Shown here one piece after another: positions 59,781 through 64,000 of a stretch of DNA of 64,000 nt (position 1 is its first letter; the number at the start of each line of letters is the position of its first letter). The notes under the pieces are model-generated. The model searched no databases. It saw nothing but the letters and a program-made list of their open reading frames with translations, and was not told where the DNA came from. The stretch comes from Dyadobacter beijingensis DSM 21582 (GTDB lineage Bacteria; Bacteroidota; Bacteroidia; Cytophagales; Spirosomataceae). Where the stretch lies: assembly GCF_000382205.1 (NCBI RefSeq), contig NZ_KB907788.1:744001-808000 (forward strand), read 5' to 3'. Both the position numbers and the translations under genes were made by a program.

Positions 59781-61163
59781 TCATGCGTCGAGCGTCATAA
59801 AAAGGTTGTTGAGCGACTCGGCATAGGTAGGGTGGGCAAAGACGCCGTTTCTGAGCTGGTCGCTCGTGATGCCGCCGATCATGGCCAGTTGCACAATGGT
59901 AATGATTTCGCCCCCTTCTTCGGCCAGTACGGCTGCACCGAGGATTTTACCGGTTTTTGCATCTACCACGGCTTTCATCATCCCGCGTTCGTCGCCGGTT
60001 TCGATGGAGCGTGCCACGCTGTCGTTTTTGAGGACGGCCACCTTGAAATCCAGCCCTTTTTCCCGCGCTTCCTGCTCGGTTATGCCCACACGGCCCAGCT
60101 GCGGGTCGGTGAAAATGCAATAGGGGACGAGCCTGCCTTCGATGCTGGCCGGTTTCTTTTCGATAACCTGCTGAACGATGATTCGGTAGTCGTCGTAAGA
60201 AACGTGGGTGAATGCCGGGCCGCCCTTCACGTCGCCCAATGCGTAAATGCCTTCGGCGGAGGTTTCTAGTCGGGCATTCACCTGGATATGGCCCTGCTCG
60301 TCCGCCGAAATTCCGGCCGCTTCGAGCCCGAGCGAGTGCGTTTGCGGTTCCCTGCCCGCGGCTACGAGCACGTGCGTACATGAGCGCTGACTTTTAGTGC
60401 CCTTACTTTCCAGCGTGGCTGTGATGATTTCGCCCTTTCGCGCGAACTGGACGGCCTCGGTGTGAGTGAGTATTTCAATGTCTTCCTGGGCGAGGATTCT
60501 CGCGATTTCTTTGGCAATATCTTCATCCTCTTTCTTCAAAATCCGCTCCGACGGCTCGATCAGCGTGACTTTGCTGCCGAACCGCGCGAACATTTGCCCG
60601 AACTCCAATGCAATGTACCCGCTGCCGAGGATGAGCAAATGCTCCGGCACTTCGGGCAGTTCCATGATGGTCGTCGAAGTGAGGTAAGGAATATCACGGA
60701 TGCCTGCGATGTCGGGAATGGCCGGTTGCAGGCCGGTATTGATGAAGAATTTATCGGCGGTCAGCGTTTCAGTCCCGCCTTCGTTCAATGTGACGGTGAT
60801 TTCCTTTTTACCTGAAAAACGGGCCGTGCCGTAGATCAGATCGAGATTTTCCGTATCCTGGATGCGCTTTTCCGAATTGCCGCGCATCATCGTGACGATC
60901 TTGTCCTTGCGTTGCCGGATGTCGTCGAAATCGATGGTAATGCCGCCGACGCTCACGCCGAGGGCATCGCTATGCCGCGCAGACCAGGCCGCTTTGGCCG
61001 AAGCGACCATCGCCTTGGTGGGCGAGCAGCCGTCATTCACGCAGGTTCCGCCGACCCATCTTTTTTCGATTAATGCTGTTTTCAGGCCCGATTCGGCCAG
61101 TTTGCGGCAAAGCGGCGTGCCAGCCTGGCCCGCACCGATTACAATAGCGTCGTAATGTTTCAT
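59781..61163 (-). CDS. Pyridine nucleotide-disulfide oxidoreductase, mercuric-reductase/dihydrolipoamide-dehydrogenase type
   Basis: 460 aa flavoprotein. FAD-binding GxGxxG is YDAIVIGAGQAGTPLC. The redox-active disulfide C41/C46 lies in GGTCVNDGCSPTKAM. The NAD(P)-binding motif is LLILGSGYIALEFGQMFARFGS, and a second FAD contact is in GIYALGDVKGGPAFTH. The C-terminal dimerisation domain includes FTDPQLGRVGITEQEAREKG and NGVFAHPTYAESLNNLF. It lacks the extra N-terminal HMA domain and the C-terminal CC pair of true MerA, so mercury reduction is unlikely. An Lpd-like or other disulfide reductase role is likely. No E2 or other dehydrogenase-complex gene is nearby. Confidence 0.9.
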   Translation of the reverse strand: MKHYDAIVIGAGQAGTPLCRKLAESGLKTALIEKRWVGGTCVNDGCSPTKAMVASAKAAWSARHSDALGVSVGGITIDFDDIRQRKDKIVTMMRGNSEKRIQDTENLDLIYGTARFSGKKEITVTLNEGGTETLTADKFFINTGLQPAIPDIAGIRDIPYLTSTTIMELPEVPEHLLILGSGYIALEFGQMFARFGSKVTLIEPSERILKKEDEDIAKEIARILAQEDIEILTHTEAVQFARKGEIITATLESKGTKSQRSCTHVLVAAGREPQTHSLGLEAAGISADEQGHIQVNARLETSAEGIYALGDVKGGPAFTHVSYDDYRIIVQQVIEKKPASIEGRLVPYCIFTDPQLGRVGITEQEAREKGLDFKVAVLKNDSVARSIETGDERGMMKAVVDAKTGKILGAAVLAEEGGEIITIVQLAMIGGITSDQLRNGVFAHPTYAESLNNLFMTLDA

Positions 61164-61234
61164 ATGGAAAAGGTTGGCAACCGGGATCAGCGTAAAAAGC
61201 GGGACCGGTCCGTTATTTACGTATAGGCATAATA

Positions 61235-61260
61235 AAAGCGTGCCGGTTAGAGCACGCTTT
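61235..61260 (-). terminator. Rho-independent terminator after ribF
   Basis: AAAGCGTGC at 61235-61243 pairs exactly with GCACGCTTT at 61252-61260 across 8 nt. On the minus strand the stem runs into TTTTATTATG. It ends the truB-ribF transcript 45 bp after the ribF stop. Confidence 0.85.
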
Positions 61261-61305
61261 CGTCAAATTAAACTGTATGAGTAGTATAAATGAGTTCTCG
61301 AAGTA

Positions 61306-62232
61306 TCAGGCAAACCAGGCGAGGGAATTTTCCTTATCGATTCCGATCTGCTTCACGAGCATATCCAGCCCATTGAATTTCTGTTCGGGACGAAGATAAT
61401 GAAGTAATTCCAGTTTCAGATCTTCGCCGTAAATTTCTTTGTCAAAGTCGAATAGGTGCGCTTCGATGGTGCGAACGGTGCCGTCTACCGTCGGGCGGAC
61501 GCCGATGTTGAGCATGCCTTTGTACACCTGCTCCTGGTACACCGCGTTGATCACATAAACGCCATTCATCGGAATGAGCTTGTAATCCTCGTGGACATAC
61601 AGGTTCGCCGTCGGGAAGCCGATCGTGCGACCGAGTTGTTTCCCTTTTACCACAGTACCCGACAACGAGTAAGCGCGGCCCAGCAACTCGTTAGCTTCTT
61701 GTATGTGCCCGGTAATCAATGCTTTGCGGATGCGCGACGAGCTGATGGCCGTATGTTCGATATCTTCCCTGGGAATTTCCTCCACTTCGAAGCCGTATTC
61801 CGAGCAGTTCTTTTGCAAAAACTCGAAACTGCCTTCCCGGTTGCGGCCAAAACGGTGGTCGTAGCCGATGACGAGCTTTTTGGTATTGATCTTCTCTACC
61901 AGTACCTGCCGGATAAATTCTTCGGAAGTGAGTTCGGAAAAGGAGCGCGTAAAAGGAACGATCGCCAGGTGCTGAATGCCGAGTTTAGAAAACAGCTCGA
62001 TTTTCTCGTCGATCGTCGAAAGCAGTTGCAAGCCCTGGCTGTCCTCGGATACCACCATGCGCGGGTGCGGCCAGAAGGTCAGTACCACCGATTCGCCGCC
62101 CGATTGCTCCGTGATTTCTTTCAGGCGGGCCAGTATTTTTTGATGTCCCAGATGTACCCCGTCGAAAGTACCGCTGGTTACGACGCCATATTCCAGTTTT
62201 TCAAAGGAATCCAGGCTATGATAAATGTTCAT
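61306..62232 (-). CDS. ribF: Bifunctional riboflavin kinase/FAD synthetase
   Basis: 308 aa, the standard RibF length. The N-terminal FAD-synthetase nucleotidyltransferase domain shows YGVVTSGTFDGVHLGHQKILARL (HxGH motif), KLVIGYDHRFGRNREG and ISSSRIRKALITGHI. The C-terminal riboflavin kinase domain has GTVVKGKQLGRTIGFPTANLYV and GVRPTVDGTVRTIEAHLFDFD. It phosphorylates riboflavin to FMN and adenylylates FMN to FAD in the cytoplasm. It overlaps the stop of truB by 4 bp, the common truB-ribF arrangement in bacteria, so the two are co-translated. Confidence 0.97.
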   Translation of the reverse strand: MNIYHSLDSFEKLEYGVVTSGTFDGVHLGHQKILARLKEITEQSGGESVVLTFWPHPRMVVSEDSQGLQLLSTIDEKIELFSKLGIQHLAIVPFTRSFSELTSEEFIRQVLVEKINTKKLVIGYDHRFGRNREGSFEFLQKNCSEYGFEVEEIPREDIEHTAISSSRIRKALITGHIQEANELLGRAYSLSGTVVKGKQLGRTIGFPTANLYVHEDYKLIPMNGVYVINAVYQEQVYKGMLNIGVRPTVDGTVRTIEAHLFDFDKEIYGEDLKLELLHYLRPEQKFNGLDMLVKQIGIDKENSLAWFA

Positions 62233-62930
62233 TCGTCAACTTCCAAATTCAAAGCTACTCGTTTCTGATGGATGAAAGCAGTGAGCTCCCAGGCATCTTT
62301 CAGTTCGAAATCCCCGATCCTGGTCCGGCAGAGCTTGCTCATATAAGCCCCGCTGCCCGCCAGCACCCCGAAATCGCGAACGATACTGCGAATATAAGTA
62401 CCTTTTGTGCAAATGATCCTAAAATCGATGGAAGGAAAATGGGTCGCGTCGATTTCGAACAGCCTGATCTCTACCGCCCGCTTCTTGATTTCGGCCTCGT
62501 CGCCGCGCCGTGCGAGCTTGTACGCACGCACGCCGTCGATTTTGATGGCGGAATACATCGGCGGGATCTGCTCGATGGGCCCGGTAAGCTGCTGCCTTGC
62601 AGTTTCGAGCACTTCGGGCGTAATGTGGTCGGTAGGGTAATCCGCATTGAAATCGGTTTCCAGGTCGATGGACGGCGTCGTTTTACCGAGCACCATTGTA
62701 CCTGTGTATTCCTTTTCCTGTGCCTGGTAGGTATCGATCTGCTTGGTTTTTTTGCCGGTGCAAAGGATCAGCAGGCCGGTAGCGAGCGGGTCCAGCGTAC
62801 CTGCATGGCCTATCTTTTTGAATTTGCAAGCTCTTTTCAGCTTGTTGGCCACGTCAAACGAAGTCCATGTCAATGGCTTGTCGATCAGGATGACCTCCCC
62901 TTCGTCGGGTATGTTTTCTTCTTGTTTCAA
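62229..62930 (-). CDS. truB: tRNA pseudouridine-55 synthase
   Basis: 233 aa, somewhat short for TruB because the C-terminal PUA-like domain is reduced, as in other Bacteroidota. [46 protein letters not shown] holds the catalytic Asp in GTLDPLATG. Supporting blocks are [47 protein letters not shown] and [33 protein letters not shown]. It converts U55 to pseudouridine in tRNAs. The stop overlaps the ribF start by 4 bp. Upstream lies the 309-bp repeat-bearing gap to uppP. Confidence 0.97.
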   Translation of the reverse strand: MKQEENIPDEGEVILIDKPLTWTSFDVANKLKRACKFKKIGHAGTLDPLATGLLILCTGKKTKQIDTYQAQEKEYTGTMVLGKTTPSIDLETDFNADYPTDHITPEVLETARQQLTGPIEQIPPMYSAIKIDGVRAYKLARRGDEAEIKKRAVEIRLFEIDATHFPSIDFRIICTKGTYIRSIVRDFGVLAGSGAYMSKLCRTRIGDFELKDAWELTAFIHQKRVALNLEVDE

Positions 62931-63239
62931 ATCGGGGAAATGGTTGACCGCCGACGGCTGACGGCTGATGAGTGAGTTTGTGACCGCTGACGGCTGACTG
63001 CCGATTAGTGAGCTCTTGACCGCTGACGGCCGACCGCTGATTAGTGAGCTCTTGACCGCCGACCGCTGACTGCTGATTAGTGAGCTCTTGACCGCCGACC
63101 GCTGACTGCCGATGAGTGAGTTCTTGACCTGCGACGGCTGACGGCCGACTGCCGATTACTGTTGTACTGCGAAGGACGCGCATTGCAGGCCGAAGGCCAA
63201 AGAACCGGCGGTCGATCGTCGGCGGTCGGCCGTCAGCTT
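62931..63239. repeat. 36-bp tandem repeat (five units plus one degenerate) in the uppP-truB gap
   Basis: Exact 36-bp periodicity: units start with GACCGC at 62946, 62982, 63018, 63054 and 63090. A sixth degenerate unit starts GACCTGCGAC at 63126 and ends about 63165. Units share GACCGC, GGCTGACTGCCGAT-like centres and AGTGAGCTCTT ends, with scattered substitutions. Right of it (about 63206-63236) lie inverse-complement words (CGGCGGTCGGCCGTCAGC), able to pair with the units. It shares words with the tract at 1358-1500. The units are contiguous with no spacers, so this is not a CRISPR array. Being a multiple of 3, the repeat keeps a minus-strand frame open (SAVGGQELTN repeats), but no gene is supported. 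The 309-bp gap holds nothing else recognised. Confidence 0.85.
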
Positions 63240-64000
63240 TTAAACAACATCCAACTGATATCCCGATGCCAGCAGACCGAGCAGGATCAGGCCGAGGATA
63301 ATGCGGTAGTAACCGAAGACTTTGAAGCCGTATTTGGTCAAAAAGCTGATGAAGAACTTGATCGCCAGCATGGCCACGACGAATGCGACGGCATTGCCGA
63401 TGAGCAGCGTCTGAATGTCTTCTTTCTGGATGGTGTCGTAGGTTTTCAGGAGCTTGTAACCTCCCGCTGCGGCCATCGTTGGCACGGCGAGGAAGAACGA
63501 AAACTCGGCCGCCTGCTTTCTCGACAAGCCATTGAGCATACCGCCGATGATGGTCGAAGCCGAGCGGGAAACGCCGGGGATCATCGCGATGCATTGAAAA
63601 AAACCGATCTTCAATGCGGTCGGGAATGTGATCACCTTTTCGCGGGTATCGTTGGCAATACGGTCGATAAAAATCAGGACGAAACCGCCCAAAAGCAGCG
63701 AAATGGATACAACCCACACGTTTTCAAGCAATGCGTCGATGAAATCGTTCAGCAGGAAACCGATCACGGCTGCCGGCAGGAATGCTACAAAAAGTTTGAA
63801 ATAGAAATCGGTTGTCTGGAAAAAACGCCTCCAATACAATACGAGTACGGAAAGTATAGCCCCAAACTGGATATTGACCGTGAACATTTTGGTGAATTCC
63901 AGGTGGCTGATCCCCATGAACGAGGAGGCTATGATCATGTGCCCGGTAGAAGAGATGGGCAAAAACTCGGTAATTCCTTCAACAATCGCTAAAATGATGG
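63240..64000 (-). CDS. uppP: Undecaprenyl-diphosphate phosphatase, 5' end beyond window
   Basis: The start is missing: the frame is open through base 64000, where it reads [14 protein letters not shown] and continues [16 protein letters not shown]. The internal ATG at 63962 is not the start. About 253 residues are present of roughly 265 expected. UppP/BacA motifs include [14 protein letters not shown] and the second active-site block [24 protein letters not shown], with several TM helices between and after. It recycles the lipid carrier undecaprenyl pyrophosphate for peptidoglycan synthesis and can give bacitracin tolerance. It is probably upstream of truB-ribF in one transcript, the repeat-bearing gap lying between. 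Confidence 0.96.
   Translation of the reverse strand, partial: IILAIVEGITEFLPISSTGHMIIASSFMGISHLEFTKMFTVNIQFGAILSVLVLYWRRFFQTTDFYFKLFVAFLPAAVIGFLLNDFIDALLENVWVVSISLLLGGFVLIFIDRIANDTREKVITFPTALKIGFFQCIAMIPGVSRSASTIIGGMLNGLSRKQAAEFSFFLAVPTMAAAGGYKLLKTYDTIQKEDIQTLLIGNAVAFVVAMLAIKFFISFLTKYGFKVFGYYRIILGLILLGLLASGYQLDVV

Noticed and set aside
60366..60380. CACGTG word inside the flavin disulfide reductase gene as another LacI site
   Set aside because: The flanks do not continue the palindrome and the gene is unrelated to the sugar locus; chance occurrence is likely.
59781..61163. True mercuric reductase as part of a mer operon
   Set aside because: No HMA domain, no C-terminal cysteine pair and no merR/merT/merP nearby; only the general disulfide-reductase fold is supported.
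62946..63165. Possible CRISPR array, because the repeat unit is 36 bp
   Set aside because: The units are directly contiguous with no unique spacers, there are no cas genes, and the units differ by scattered substitutions. It is a tandem repeat.
62854..63717. Long minus-strand frame (287 codons) reading SAVGGQELTN repeats
   Set aside because: It runs through truB and uppP coding regions in another frame and the middle is the 36-bp repeat, whose length is a multiple of three. No start signal or domain supports it.

Overview
The window reads as chromosomal DNA of a Bacteroidota bacterium, most likely order Cytophagales and plausibly close to Dyadobacter. That placement is an inference from gene content, not a database result. 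The supporting content is two SusC/SusD outer-membrane uptake pairs, beta-propeller/Y_Y_Y-type sensor kinases with LytTR regulators, several DinB-family proteins, weak ribosome binding sites, and GC-rich intergenic repeats that read as SAVGG/SAVRG-type peptides. No rRNA, tRNA, insertion sequence, prophage or CRISPR array was recognised.

Layout. 1-13.4 kb is a signalling and envelope block: three NarL-type response regulators of 209-210 aa, a one-TM histidine kinase, a large propeller sensor kinase with its LytTR partner, a TonB-dependent barrel, a LolA-like protein, a bestrophin-like channel and a TraB/GumN protein. 13.7-25.8 kb is a LacI-regulated catabolic locus: LacI regulator, Nramp-fold transporter lacking the metal motif, SDR, DapA-like aldolase/lyase, sugar dehydrogenase with cytochrome c, SusC, SusD and a beta-helix pectinase-like protein. 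Three CACGTG-centred palindromes lie in it and are candidate LacI operators. 25.8-26.6 kb is an AT-richer two-gene HEPN cassette. 26.6-35.4 kb is a second polysaccharide locus (GH35/DUF5597 enzyme, SusC, SusD, Tat-exported enolase-superfamily enzyme). Its two transcription units carry the same ~77-bp promoter element. 35.4-39.3 kb holds small minus-strand housekeeping and stress genes.

39.6-42.6 kb is a compact three-gene operon that I regard as the best candidate for an undescribed system: a J-domain-like/degenerate-kinase protein, a von Willebrand A protein with an intact MIDAS motif, and a diverged adenylosuccinate-synthetase paralogue. 42.6-55.2 kb contains a lipoprotein/membrane pair, a LytTR regulator with a TPR sensor kinase, YjbQ, DinB and VOC proteins, an MFS exporter, a GH95 fucosidase, a GNAT enzyme and a protein with a histone-H1-like tail. 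55.2-59.7 kb encodes EgtB and EgtD for ergothioneine together with a betaine-type ABC transporter, probably for ergothioneine or hercynine. Its substrate-binding domain appears circularly permuted. 59.8-64 kb has a flavin disulfide reductase, RibF, TruB, a 36-bp tandem repeat and a UppP gene cut by the window edge.

How the genes work together. The two Sus loci import oligosaccharides cut by the beta-helix enzyme and the GH35 enzyme. The LacI operon would oxidise, isomerise and cleave the resulting sugar acids. Start codons were often moved inward from the longest reading frame where this restores a signal peptide, a lipoprotein signal or a canonical domain start.
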